A stretch of 64,000 bases of DNA from assembly GCF_029203285.1 (NCBI RefSeq), contig NZ_CP115669.1, positions 5,642,001 to 5,706,000 on the forward strand, in the 5' to 3' direction. The notes under the pieces were generated by a model. It searched no databases and was not told the origin of the DNA. It saw only the letters and a list, made by a program, of their open reading frames with translations. Source of the DNA: Pseudomonas sp. PSE14 (GTDB lineage Bacteria > Pseudomonadota > Gammaproteobacteria > Pseudomonadales > Pseudomonadaceae). The translations under genes were made by a program, and so were the position numbers. Positions 25,077-32,939 of the stretch are shown here, one piece after another. How positions within the stretch are numbered: position 1 is the stretch's first letter; the number at the start of each line of letters is the position of its first letter.

Positions 25077-25808
25077 ATGTCGCAGAACAAGAAAGTCGTA
25101 CTGGTGATCGGCGCCGGCGACGCCACCGGTGGCGCCATCGCCCGCCGCTTCGCCCGCGAAGGCTATGTCGCCTGCGTCACCCGGCGTTCGGCGGACAAGC
25201 TGCAACCGCTGGTGGATGCGATCCGCGCCGAGGGTGGCGAGGCCCACGGCTTCGCCTCCGATGCGCGCAAGGAAGAGGCAGTGATCGAGCTGGTGGAAAC
25301 CATCGAGCGCGACATCGGCCCCATCGAAGCCTTCGTCTTCAACATCGGCGCCAATGTGCCCTGCAGCATCCTCGAAGAGACCGCGCGCAAATACTTCAAG
25401 ATCTGGGAGATGGCCTGCTTCTCCGGCTTCCTCACCGGCCGCGAAGTGGCCAAGCGCATGGTCAAGCGCCAGCGCGGCACCATCCTCTTCACCGGCGCCA
25501 CCGCCGGCCTGCGCGGCGCCTCGGGCTTCGCCGCCTTCGCCGGGGCCAAGCACGGCATCCGCGCCCTGGCCCAGAGCATGGCCCGCGAGCTGGGGCCGAT
25601 GGGTCTGCACGTCGCCCACGTGGTGGTGGACGGCGCCATCGACACCGAGTTCATCCGCGAGACCTTCCCCGAGCGCTACAAGCTCAAGGACCAGGACGGC
25701 ATCCTCGACCCCGAGCACATCGCCGACAGCTATTGGTATCTGCACTCCCAACCCAGGGATGCTTGGACTTTCGAACTGGATCTGCGCCCGTGGATCGAGC
25801 GCTGGTGA
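25077..25808 (+). CDS. Atypical short-chain dehydrogenase/reductase
   Basis: A 243-residue SDR. The dinucleotide-binding start VVLVIGAGDATGGAIARRF is a variant of the usual GxxxGxG. NIGAN matches the NNAG structural motif. At the active site the usual YxxxK reads FAGAK (about residue 159), with Phe in place of the catalytic Tyr, so a classical oxidoreductase reaction is doubtful. GAGG lies two to five bases before the ATG, with AAAGAGG further upstream. It is followed by a 2-hydroxychromene-2-carboxylate isomerase-like gene and faces a TetR gene. Substrate unknown. Confidence 0.85.
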   Translation: MSQNKKVVLVIGAGDATGGAIARRFAREGYVACVTRRSADKLQPLVDAIRAEGGEAHGFASDARKEEAVIELVETIERDIGPIEAFVFNIGANVPCSILEETARKYFKIWEMACFSGFLTGREVAKRMVKRQRGTILFTGATAGLRGASGFAAFAGAKHGIRALAQSMARELGPMGLHVAHVVVDGAIDTEFIRETFPERYKLKDQDGILDPEHIADSYWYLHSQPRDAWTFELDLRPWIERW

Positions 25809-25843
25809 TCCACCCATAACGACAACAACAAAGAGAGCCACTC

Positions 25844-26434
25844 ATGAGCAAGAGCGTCGAGTTCTACTTCGACTTCGGCAGCCCGACTTCCTATCTGGCC
25901 TACACCCAACTGCCGAAGATCTGCGCCGAAACCGGCGCCGAGCTGGTCTATCGTCCGGTATTGCTGGGCGGCGTATTCCAGGCCACCGGCAACGCCTCCC
26001 CCATCGCCATCCCGGCCAAGGGCCGCTACACCCTGATCGACATGCTGCGCTTCGCCCGCCGCTACGGCGTGCCGCTGGAGATGAACCCGCATTTCCCGAT
26101 CAACACCCTCACCCTGATGCGCGCCGCCACCGGCATCCAGATGCGCCAGCCGGAACGCTTCGAGGCGCTGCTGGCCTGCGTGTTCAAGGGCATGTGGGTG
26201 GACGCGCTGAACCTGGGCGATCCGGCGCTGCTCGGCCCGTTGCTGGCCGAAGCGGGCTTCAATCCGCAGGCGCTGCTGGCGCTGACCGCCGAGCAGGAAG
26301 TGAAGGACACGCTGAAGGCCAATACCGAGGCGGCGATCAAGCGCGGGATGTTCGGCGCACCGACGATATTCGTCGGCGACGAGATGTTCTTCGGCCAGGA
26401 TCGGCTCGACTTCGTCCGCGAAGCGCTGGCTTAA
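25844..26434 (+). CDS. 2-hydroxychromene-2-carboxylate isomerase-like (DsbA/kappa-GST fold)
   Basis: A 196-residue thioredoxin-fold protein. VEFYFDFGSPTSYLAYTQLP is the glutathione-binding start of the HCCA isomerase family, with Ser in place of a redox Cys. FGAPTIFVGDEMFFGQDRLDFV near the end carries the cis-Pro loop. Known members isomerise an aromatic-ring catabolic intermediate (nahD type) using glutathione. Here there is no aromatic pathway nearby, so with the SDR and TetR it may instead serve detoxification. It starts 36 bases after the SDR stop. Confidence 0.88.
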   Translation: MSKSVEFYFDFGSPTSYLAYTQLPKICAETGAELVYRPVLLGGVFQATGNASPIAIPAKGRYTLIDMLRFARRYGVPLEMNPHFPINTLTLMRAATGIQMRQPERFEALLACVFKGMWVDALNLGDPALLGPLLAEAGFNPQALLALTAEQEVKDTLKANTEAAIKRGMFGAPTIFVGDEMFFGQDRLDFVREALA

Positions 26435-26439
26435 AGCGG

Positions 26440-26499
26440 TTCGCGAGCAAGCTCGCTCCTACGAAGAGCGCACCCTGTAGGAGCGAGCTTGCTCGCGAA
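26440..26499. repeat. REP-type inverted pair
   Basis: Exact copies of the 23-base REP unit in opposite orientation (26440-26462 and 26477-26499), 14 bases apart, forming a REPIN-like doublet directly after the isomerase gene. They could also act as a transcription stop or mRNA end. Confidence 0.88.
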
Positions 26500-26530
26500 C
26501 CCAAGGCCAGAACGGAAGCGAAACAACACC

Positions 26531-26606
26531 GTAGGGCGCATAACCTGGAACAGGTTATCCGCCAGCTCCGGTCCGGCGGATAACGCTGGGGCGTTATGCG
26601 CCCTAC
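26531..26606. repeat. Nested cruciform-like intergenic element
   Basis: Outer 14-bp arms (GTAGGGCGCATAAC at 26531-26544 and its reverse complement at 26593-26606) enclose a second 10-bp inverted repeat (GTTATCCGCC at 26554-26563, GGCGGATAAC at 26575-26584). Its ends (GTAGGGCG / CGCCCTAC) resemble the hairpins at 60542-60660. It looks like a small non-autonomous repeat. TTTTGTT follows the right arm. Confidence 0.8.
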
Positions 26607-26617
26607 TTTTGTTGCAT

Positions 26618-27019
26618 TCACAGCGCCAGCACAGCCGACCGGCGCAGGCCGAAGAACTCCAGCTCGGCGAACAGCAGGACCACCAGCGCCTGTCCGATGA
26701 CGAAGGCATAACCCAGAGTGGTCGGTTGTACATAGCCGGTCACCAGCAAGGCTACGCTCTCCACCACCCACAGGCCGTTCAGCGCGATCACCGCCCAGAC
26801 GCCGGTGCGGGACAGCGCCGGCTGGTTGCTCATCCAGTAGAGCACCAGCGCCAGCGGCAACAGCACGATGCCCGCCACCATCAGCAGGACGAAAGGCAGG
26901 TCAAACAGCTCGCCGAGCGGCTGCGCGGCCAGGGCCATCAGCAGGCCCATGGCGCCACCGGCGAGGGCGTCGATCTTCAAGGTAAGGCGAAGCAGCGGGG
27001 ACGGTTGCAGCAGAGTCAT
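26618..27019 (-). CDS. Small membrane protein with four helices
   Basis: A 133-residue hydrophobic protein with about four TM helices (near 17-35, 42-62, 74-94 and 101-122) and a short basic tail. I do not recognise a named family. It is divergent from an XRE regulator; a perfect 17-bp palindrome lies in the 128-base gap, suggesting the regulator controls it. AAGGAGCTTCGCC precedes the ATG. Confidence 0.75.
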   Translation of the reverse strand: MTLLQPSPLLRLTLKIDALAGGAMGLLMALAAQPLGELFDLPFVLLMVAGIVLLPLALVLYWMSNQPALSRTGVWAVIALNGLWVVESVALLVTGYVQPTTLGYAFVIGQALVVLLFAELEFFGLRRSAVLAL

Positions 27020-27094
27020 GGCGAAGCTCCTTCAAGTGTCGCCACCGGTTGGCGGCGTGTAGCTGCAGAATCCGCCCGAGCCTGCCGCGCGTCG

Positions 27095-27111
27095 ATTACC
27101 TGCCAGGTAAT
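27095..27111. promoter_or_regulatory. Perfect 17-bp palindrome, candidate XRE operator
   Basis: ATTACCTG-C-CAGGTAAT, with perfect 8-base half sites. It lies between the divergent membrane-protein and XRE genes, 37 bases before the XRE start. Length and symmetry suit a dimeric helix-turn-helix repressor. Confidence 0.7.
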
Positions 27112-27147
27112 GGCCGTAATGAAGTGCAAGGTCTATCGTTCGATGCC

Positions 27148-27951
27148 ATGAACAGTCCAGCCCAGAACAGCCCAACCCACCCCGTCGGCGCCCTGCTCCG
27201 CCAATGGCGCCAGCGCCGCCGACTCAGCCAGCTCGACCTCGCCTGCGACGCGGAGATTTCCACGCGCCACCTGAGCTTCGTCGAAACCGGACGCGCCCTG
27301 CCCAGCCGCGAGATGCTCCTGCATCTGGCCGAACAGCTGGACATTCCCCTGCGCGAACGCAACCGCCTGCTCAGCGCCGCCGGCTACGCCCCGGTGTATT
27401 CGGAAAAAGGCCTGGACGACCCGGCACTGACCGTGGCGAAACAGGCCATCGACCAGTTGCTCAAGGCCCACGAGCCGAACCCGGCGATGGTGGTGGACCG
27501 CCACTGGAACCTGCTGGCGTCCAACCGTACGGTGGATATCTTCCTGATCGGCGTTGATCCGGAGCTGCTGCAACCGCCGATCAACGTGCTGCGCATGAGT
27601 CTCCACCCCAAGGGCCTGGCGCCGCGCATCCTCAATCTCGGGGCGTGGAAGGCGCACGTGGTGGAGCGCCTGCAGCACGATTTCGAGGCCAGCGGCGACC
27701 CGGCATTGGCGGCGTTGCGCGACGAAGTGGCGGCCTACCCGGCGCCGCCCTACGACGAGACGGCCAGCGGCGACATGGTGCTGATTCCGGTGCAGTTGCA
27801 GACCGAACTGGGCGTGTGCAGCCTGATCGGCACCATCACGGTGTTCGGCACACCGGTGGACGTGACACTGTCGGAGCTGGCGCTGGAAACCTTCTTCCCC
27901 GCCGACCCCGACAGCGCGCGCATCCTGCGCCAGCTCAGCGGCACAGAATGA
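27148..27951 (+). CDS. XRE-family regulator with MmyB-like ligand domain
   Basis: A 267-residue regulator. The N-terminal helix-turn-helix (about 14-70) shows LRQWRQRRRLSQLDLA and EISTRHLSFVETGRALPSRE. The rest carries the MmyB-like domain (NPAMVVDRHWNLLASN, about 112-127), a PAS-like fold that can bind fatty-acid-type ligands in related proteins. I chose the ATG at 27148; a longer open frame upstream lacks coding character. The neighbouring membrane gene is the likely target, along with self-control at the 27095 palindrome. Ligand unknown. Confidence 0.88.
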   Translation: MNSPAQNSPTHPVGALLRQWRQRRRLSQLDLACDAEISTRHLSFVETGRALPSREMLLHLAEQLDIPLRERNRLLSAAGYAPVYSEKGLDDPALTVAKQAIDQLLKAHEPNPAMVVDRHWNLLASNRTVDIFLIGVDPELLQPPINVLRMSLHPKGLAPRILNLGAWKAHVVERLQHDFEASGDPALAALRDEVAAYPAPPYDETASGDMVLIPVQLQTELGVCSLIGTITVFGTPVDVTLSELALETFFPADPDSARILRQLSGTE

Positions 27952-27957
27952 GCTGAA

Positions 27958-28482
27958 TCAGGCGGTCGCCTTCTTCTCGCGGATGCAGGTGGGGCCGGCG
28001 CGCTCTTCCACGGCATGTCGCACGTCATCGCGCAGCCCCAGCAGGAAAGCCGCCTCGGCGGCGACGAACAGCGGGCCGACGATCAGCCCGGTGAGGTCAT
28101 CGACGAACGCCGGCTTGCGGCCTTCGTACCAGTGGCCGACGAACTGGATGATCCAGCCGACCACGAACAGGCCGATGCCCCAGGCCAGCCAGGATGCGGT
28201 GGAGCCCGCGGCGAAGGCGGCCCCGCCCCAGAGCGAAAGCCCCAGCAACGCCGCCATCAGCACGCCGAAGCGCAGATCCAGGCGCAGGTAGAACACCACC
28301 GAGACCAGCGCCAGCAGCGCGGCGGGCGAGACCAGAAGGCCGGCCAGTTCGACGCCGGGGCGCGAGAGTAGCGTGGCGATGGCCAGCACGATCATCGGAA
28401 TACCGATGAAGTGGCTGACGATATTCCGCCGGTCACGGTGGTAGGCGGCATATTGGGCAAGGTGATCGACGAGCGTTTTCAT
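27958..28482 (-). CDS. Mpo1-like (DUF962/YGL010w) membrane protein
   Basis: A 174-residue protein beginning MKTLVDHLAQYAAYHRDRRNIVSHFIGIP, the signature start of the Mpo1/DUF962 family, with conserved histidines that bind iron in the yeast enzyme. There, Mpo1 is a dioxygenase for alpha-oxidation of 2-hydroxy fatty acids. Four or five TM helices follow, with FVGHWYEGRKPAF as the second histidine region. The bacterial role is unproven. It converges with the XRE gene, six bases apart. Confidence 0.85.
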   Translation of the reverse strand: MKTLVDHLAQYAAYHRDRRNIVSHFIGIPMIVLAIATLLSRPGVELAGLLVSPAALLALVSVVFYLRLDLRFGVLMAALLGLSLWGGAAFAAGSTASWLAWGIGLFVVGWIIQFVGHWYEGRKPAFVDDLTGLIVGPLFVAAEAAFLLGLRDDVRHAVEERAGPTCIREKKATA

Positions 28483-28557
28483 TGTTGTTCTCCCGCAAGG
28501 TGCTGGCATGATGGCGTTTGCGCGCTTTCCCACTCTGTCAGTTAGCCGACAAAGCCC

Positions 28558-29247
28558 ATGACCGACGCCAAACCCTTCCTCCCCCGCCTCAACGAAGGCC
28601 GCTGGTTCCAGGCCCTGCCCGAAATCCTGCGCCACGCGCTGTGCGCCGCCGCCCTGGTGCGCCGCCTGCCGGCCGGGCAGCGGCTGTTCGCCCGTGGCGA
28701 TGCGCCCTGCGGTCTGTATTGCGTGGTGGAAGGCGCGATCCGTGTCAGTGTGGTCGGCGAGAGCGGCAAGGAAGCGCTGCTGGCCCTGGTCGAGCCGCCC
28801 AACTGGTTCGGCGAGATCTGCCTGTTCGACGGCCAGCCGCGCACCCACGACGCCTACGCCGAGGGCGCCACCGTCCTCCTGCAGGTGCCCCTGGCGCCGC
28901 TGCAGGCCTTGCTGGCGCAACACCCGGAGTACTGGCGCGACTTCGCCCTGCTGATGAGCCACAAGCTGCGCATCACCTTTGCCGTGCTGGAGGAGCTGTC
29001 ACTGCTGCCGGCCGCGCCGCGCCTGGCCCGGCGCCTGCTGATGATCGCCGAGGGCTACGGCGAGTCGGCCACCGCCAAGCGCGAGCTGCACCTGCCCCAG
29101 GACCAATTGGCGGCCATGCTGTCGCTGTCGCGGCAGACCACCAACCAGATCCTCAAGGAGCTGGAAGCTCAGGGCATCCTGCGCCTGAGCTATGGCGGCA
29201 TCGAGATTCTCGACCGCGAGCGCCTGCGCCACGCCGCACATGCCTAA
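28558..29247 (+). CDS. Crp/Fnr-family transcription regulator
   Basis: A 229-residue regulator. The N-terminal cyclic-nucleotide-binding-like beta roll (about 20-130: LPAGQRLFARGDAPCGLYCVVEGAIRV, then GEICLFDGQPRTHDAYA) resembles Crp but without a certain cAMP site. The C-terminal winged helix has LPQDQLAAMLSLSRQTTNQILKELEAQGIL (about 180-210). No N-terminal cysteine cluster for an Fe-S cluster as in Fnr. Target and signal unknown. It starts 75 bases from the divergent Mpo1-like gene. Confidence 0.9.
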   Translation: MTDAKPFLPRLNEGRWFQALPEILRHALCAAALVRRLPAGQRLFARGDAPCGLYCVVEGAIRVSVVGESGKEALLALVEPPNWFGEICLFDGQPRTHDAYAEGATVLLQVPLAPLQALLAQHPEYWRDFALLMSHKLRITFAVLEELSLLPAAPRLARRLLMIAEGYGESATAKRELHLPQDQLAAMLSLSRQTTNQILKELEAQGILRLSYGGIEILDRERLRHAAHA

Positions 29248-29391
29248 GCCTGCATCCTGACGAATCCTCCTTTTGGATGGTTGCAGAGGCACCGTTCAGC
29301 GCTAGCCTTGGAGTAGCTGCGACTCTGGCGCCAAGATGCCCACGCCCCGACGCCTGGCGCGGCACACAATAACAACAAGGAAACGCCCGCC

Positions 29392-30159
29392 ATGCTCCGA
29401 AAGCTCGATGTGCTTCGCGGTATTCTGCTGTGCTGTTTCGGACTCCTCGCTCTCACCGCCCAGGCCAACCTGCCCAGCGACGAACTGCAGCTGCAGACCT
29501 TGCAGGTCTACACCTGCCGCTCGATCAACAGCCTGCTGTTGCTGCGCGGCGAAGGCTTCCAGGAAGAACACGCCGCCCAACTGGAGAAAGACCTCGCCAC
29601 GCTGGACCAGGCGGTCAAGACCTACCCCAAATCCGATGAGGCGCTGAAAAAAGCCCACGCCGCCTTCGTTACACAAATACGCAATGGCGTTTCCTACGGC
29701 CCCAAGGAAGAAGACCTGCCCTGGCGCTACAACCAGGAACTCAGCCGCGCCGTGCGCGACTTGTTGAGCCAGATCGAACGCTTCGTCCCCGCCAGCGCCG
29801 ACGCCAGCCAGATTCCGCTATGGCAGTTGCCGGTACGGGTCGAATTCCTCGCCACCCAGTACCTGGGCCGCGCCTACCTGAGCGGGCTGGAACTGGCGCG
29901 CGAACAATCCCAGGAGTACCTGGGCCAGGACGAGCGCGTGCTGGTGCCGCTGCTGTCGCAGCGCATCGAGCAACTGCCGGACAGCGACGCGACCAAGAAG
30001 CTGCGCACCCGCTGGGAGTACCTGAGCAAGGCGCTGCAGGACATGAACAGCAGGAGCAACACCGTGGTCAGCGCCTCCGGCCGGCCCTGGGCGCCGATCA
30101 TCGTCGAACGCAACGCCCGGGCGGTGTCCGGCCAGTTGATGCAGCTCAGCCAGCAATAA
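29392..30159 (+). CDS. Exported protein of unknown function
   Basis: A 255-residue protein. The N-terminus (MLRKLDVLRGILLCCFGLLALTAQA) is a signal peptide with a likely cut after QA, so it is periplasmic. The rest is mostly helical and charged, with no motif I recognise; QLQTLQVYTCRSINSLLLLRGEGF and WEYLSKALQDMNSRSNTVV are the most distinctive parts. A single cysteine (Cys42) remains after cleavage. It converges on ppk2 with four bases between the stops. Confidence 0.8.
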   Translation: MLRKLDVLRGILLCCFGLLALTAQANLPSDELQLQTLQVYTCRSINSLLLLRGEGFQEEHAAQLEKDLATLDQAVKTYPKSDEALKKAHAAFVTQIRNGVSYGPKEEDLPWRYNQELSRAVRDLLSQIERFVPASADASQIPLWQLPVRVEFLATQYLGRAYLSGLELAREQSQEYLGQDERVLVPLLSQRIEQLPDSDATKKLRTRWEYLSKALQDMNSRSNTVVSASGRPWAPIIVERNARAVSGQLMQLSQQ

Positions 30160-30163
30160 GGAC

Positions 30164-31132
30164 TCAGGCCGGGACCGGCTCCGCTACAGGGGCCGGTACC
30201 AGGCGTTCCAGTTCGTCACGGTCCAGCTCGGCGGCCCGGCCGACCAGAAGCTCGTCCGGGGCGTGGGCGATCCTCGGGTCCTTGCCGGGATAGTCCAGCG
30301 AATGCAGGAAGTGGCGCAGGCAGTTCAGCCGCGCGCGCTTCTTGTCATCAGACTTGATCACCACCCAGGGCGCATCGGCGGTGTCGGTGTGGAAGAACAT
30401 CGCCTCCTTGGCCTGGGTGTACTCGTCCCAGCGGTCCAGCGACTGGATGTCGATGGGCGACAGCTTCCAGTGCTTGAGCGGATCGTCGCGGCGCGAGACG
30501 AAGCGGCGCAGTTGCTCCTCGCGGCTCACCGAGAACCAGAACTTGAACAGGTGGATGCCGTTGCGTACCAGCATGCGCTCCAGCTCCGGGGTCTGCTGCA
30601 TGAACTCCAGGTACTGGCGCGGCGAGCAGAAGCCCATGACCCGCTCGACGCCGGCGCGGTTGTACCAGGAGCGGTCGAAGAAGACGATCTCGCCAGCGGT
30701 GGGCAAATGCTGGACGTAGCGCTGGAAGTACCACTGCCCACGCTCGGCGTCGCTGGGTTTCTCCAGCGCCACGACGCGGGCGCCGCGCGGGTTCAAGTGC
30801 TCCATGAAGCGCTTGATGGTGCCGCCCTTGCCGGCGGCGTCGCGACCCTCGAAGAGCACGACGATGCGCTGGCCGGTTTCCTTCACCCAGCTCTGCACCT
30901 TCAGCAGTTCGACCTGCAGCTGCGCCTTCTGCTTCTCGTAGGCCTTGCGCTGCAGACGGGTGCGGTAGGGGTAGCCGGCGGGCAGCTCGGCGGACGTGGA
31001 GTCCTCGTTGCTGCCGCGCGGAGCCATGGCCACGGTCAGCGCCACCGGTCCGTGGCTTTGCGCGCGGATGTCCTCGCCACCGGCGGTGGGGGTATTGGCG
31101 GGAAGGGGCTTGTTGGCGTCGGGCTGCGGCAT
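30164..31132 (-). CDS. ppk2: Polyphosphate kinase 2
   Basis: A 322-residue single-domain PPK2 that moves phosphate between polyphosphate and GDP/ADP, typically to make NTP from polyphosphate. Walker A EGRDAAGKGGT (about 95), Walker B-type VFFDRSWYNRAGVERVMGF and the lid region RFVSRRDDPLKHWKLSPID are intact. The first 45 residues are a low-complexity extension. AGGAGGAG precedes the ATG. It is an orphan gene here, with no ppk1 or ppx nearby. Confidence 0.93.
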   Translation of the reverse strand: MPQPDANKPLPANTPTAGGEDIRAQSHGPVALTVAMAPRGSNEDSTSAELPAGYPYRTRLQRKAYEKQKAQLQVELLKVQSWVKETGQRIVVLFEGRDAAGKGGTIKRFMEHLNPRGARVVALEKPSDAERGQWYFQRYVQHLPTAGEIVFFDRSWYNRAGVERVMGFCSPRQYLEFMQQTPELERMLVRNGIHLFKFWFSVSREEQLRRFVSRRDDPLKHWKLSPIDIQSLDRWDEYTQAKEAMFFHTDTADAPWVVIKSDDKKRARLNCLRHFLHSLDYPGKDPRIAHAPDELLVGRAAELDRDELERLVPAPVAEPVPA

Positions 31133-31210
31133 GGTCTCCTCCTGTGAGACGGGGTCGGCCCTCCACTGTGCAATCCGCATCGCGGGCCCTCGTTGACCCG
31201 CATCAACGCC

Positions 31211-32179
31211 TTACAACCAGCCTTTGTACTTGAACCAGTAGTACGGAATGATCGCCGAGACCACCATCGCCACCAGCGCCATCGGGTAGCCGGCCATCCA
31301 GGCCAGCTCCGGCATGTGCTGGAAGTTCATGCCGTACACGGTGCCCACCAGGGTCGGCGGCAGGAACAGCACGGCGGCGATGGAGAACACCTTAATGATG
31401 CTGTTCTGCTCGATGTTGATCAGGCCGAGGGTTGAGTCGAGCAGGAAGGTGATCTCCGCCGACATCTTCGACTGGTACTCGCTCAGCGAGCGCACGTCGC
31501 GCTCCACCGACTTCATGCCCAGCTTGGTCTCCTCGCTGATCCAGCCGTTGCTGCCCTGGCGGAAGTAGGACAGCGGCCGGCTAATGCTCAGCAGGCTTTC
31601 GTTGAGCTTGGAGAGCAGCGAGTTGCCCCGCCCCAACTGCTTGACGATGCCCTGCAGGTCCGTCTTGCCGCCACTGGCCTGGCCTTCCTGGAAAATGCCG
31701 TTGGACAGCGAATCGAGTTGCTGCTGTACCGTCTCCAGCACGTCGGCGATGCGGTCCACCACGCTGTCCATCAGGGTCACGAACAACTGGTCGCTCTTGC
31801 CCTGGCAGCCGCCGCGCTGGGTGCGCGCCTCGAATGTGCGGAAGGCCAGCAGGTCAGTGTAGCGCACCGTCACCAGCCAGTGCGGGGTCAGCACGCAGGT
31901 GACTTCCGAGGTACTCGGCTTGTGCTCGCGGATGCCGCCGACCACGGTGGTGGTCATATACAGCGCGCCGTTGCTCTCGTAGAAACGTGAAGAGTCCTCG
32001 ATCTCGGCCATTTCCTCGCGGGTCGGCACATCCACCGCGATGATCGACTCCAACAGCTGCTCCTCTTCCAGCGTGGGCTGGAACAGGTCGATCCACAGGG
32101 TGTCCTTGGGCATGCCGTGGCATTCGCTGCCGTTGTGGCGCACCAGGCGGTCGCCGACGAGGGTGTAATAGGTGATCAT
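31211..32179 (-). CDS. corA: CorA-family divalent cation transporter
   Basis: A 322-residue protein with a large cytoplasmic N-terminal funnel domain and two C-terminal TM helices (about 262-285 and 297-316). The selectivity motif GMN is present in VYGMNFQHMPEL between them, and the protein ends in the usual basic KYKGWL. It imports Mg2+ (or Co2+/Ni2+) as a pentamer. It faces a small acidic gene across 87 bases, matching what I recall for PA5268 in PAO1. Confidence 0.92.
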   Translation of the reverse strand: MITYYTLVGDRLVRHNGSECHGMPKDTLWIDLFQPTLEEEQLLESIIAVDVPTREEMAEIEDSSRFYESNGALYMTTTVVGGIREHKPSTSEVTCVLTPHWLVTVRYTDLLAFRTFEARTQRGGCQGKSDQLFVTLMDSVVDRIADVLETVQQQLDSLSNGIFQEGQASGGKTDLQGIVKQLGRGNSLLSKLNESLLSISRPLSYFRQGSNGWISEETKLGMKSVERDVRSLSEYQSKMSAEITFLLDSTLGLINIEQNSIIKVFSIAAVLFLPPTLVGTVYGMNFQHMPELAWMAGYPMALVAMVVSAIIPYYWFKYKGWL

Positions 32180-32266
32180 GTCGCCCGACAGTCCTTCTAC
32201 AAGCCGAAGTTGCCCGCAGGTTGGCCAACTTCCCGCCGCTTCACAAGCCCATCGGAGAGCAACGTG

Positions 32267-32545
32267 ATGACCGACCACGACGATGGCGAAGAGTCCTTCG
32301 CCGAAGACACCCTGATCCAGGCCATCGAAAACCAGATCGAGAGCGAGAGCCCGCCGGCCGCCCGCGCGGTGTTCAACAAGCTCACCCTGGTCGGCTACGA
32401 GCGCGAGGATGCGCTGCACCTGATGGCCCTGGTGCTCGCCCACGAAATCGAGGCCATGCTGGCCGACGACCGCGCCTTCGACGGCGCGTGGTACGAGCAG
32501 GCCCTGCGCGCGCTGCCGACCCTGCCCGACGGTACCGAGGCATAA
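32267..32545 (+). CDS. Conserved small acidic protein
   Basis: A 92-residue, strongly acidic, probably helical cytosolic protein (MTDHDDGEESFAEDTLIQAIENQIESESPPAARAV in its first third). GGAG lies nine bases before the ATG. It is divergent from corA and upstream of another small gene and cyaA. I do not recognise a characterised family. Confidence 0.75.
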   Translation: MTDHDDGEESFAEDTLIQAIENQIESESPPAARAVFNKLTLVGYEREDALHLMALVLAHEIEAMLADDRAFDGAWYEQALRALPTLPDGTEA

Positions 32546-32613
32546 GAGCGCTTGCCGAACCGGTCGGACTTGAGACTAAACTGAGGCCTCACTGACCATT
32601 GGGAGTTGCGCGT

Positions 32614-32847
32614 ATGGCTTTCACCAAAGATATGGTTGCGGAACTGGATCTGCTGGCACTCTTCGATCTGGAGAACAGCCAGGCGGGATTGAAAGTCCAC
32701 CACGACGCCTCGCGGGACACCGTCGCGGCCGCCGAACGCCTGCACGCCAAGGGGCTGATCGACAAACCCGACGGCGGCTACCTGACCAGCCTGGGTCTCG
32801 ACGCCGCCGAGCATGCCCAGGTCCTGCTGGGCATCCTGCGCAGCTGA
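32614..32847 (+). CDS. Small conserved Pseudomonas protein (TIGR02647-like)
   Basis: A 77-residue protein starting MAFTKDMVAELDLLALFDLE, with DTVAAAERLHAKGLIDKPDGG in the middle, which looks like a short winged-helix-like fold. I believe it fits the TIGR02647 family of small possibly DNA-binding proteins, but that name is from memory. GGGAG lies upstream of the ATG. It is 69 bases after the preceding small gene and 93 before cyaA. Confidence 0.75.
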   Translation: MAFTKDMVAELDLLALFDLENSQAGLKVHHDASRDTVAAAERLHAKGLIDKPDGGYLTSLGLDAAEHAQVLLGILRS

Positions 32848-32939
32848 TCTCAAGATTCGCCATGAGCGGGCGATAACCTGGCAAATTTCCGGGCGCCGCA
32901 CACCCTGATGCGGCGCCGTTGGCCAGGCCGTAGTACGCC

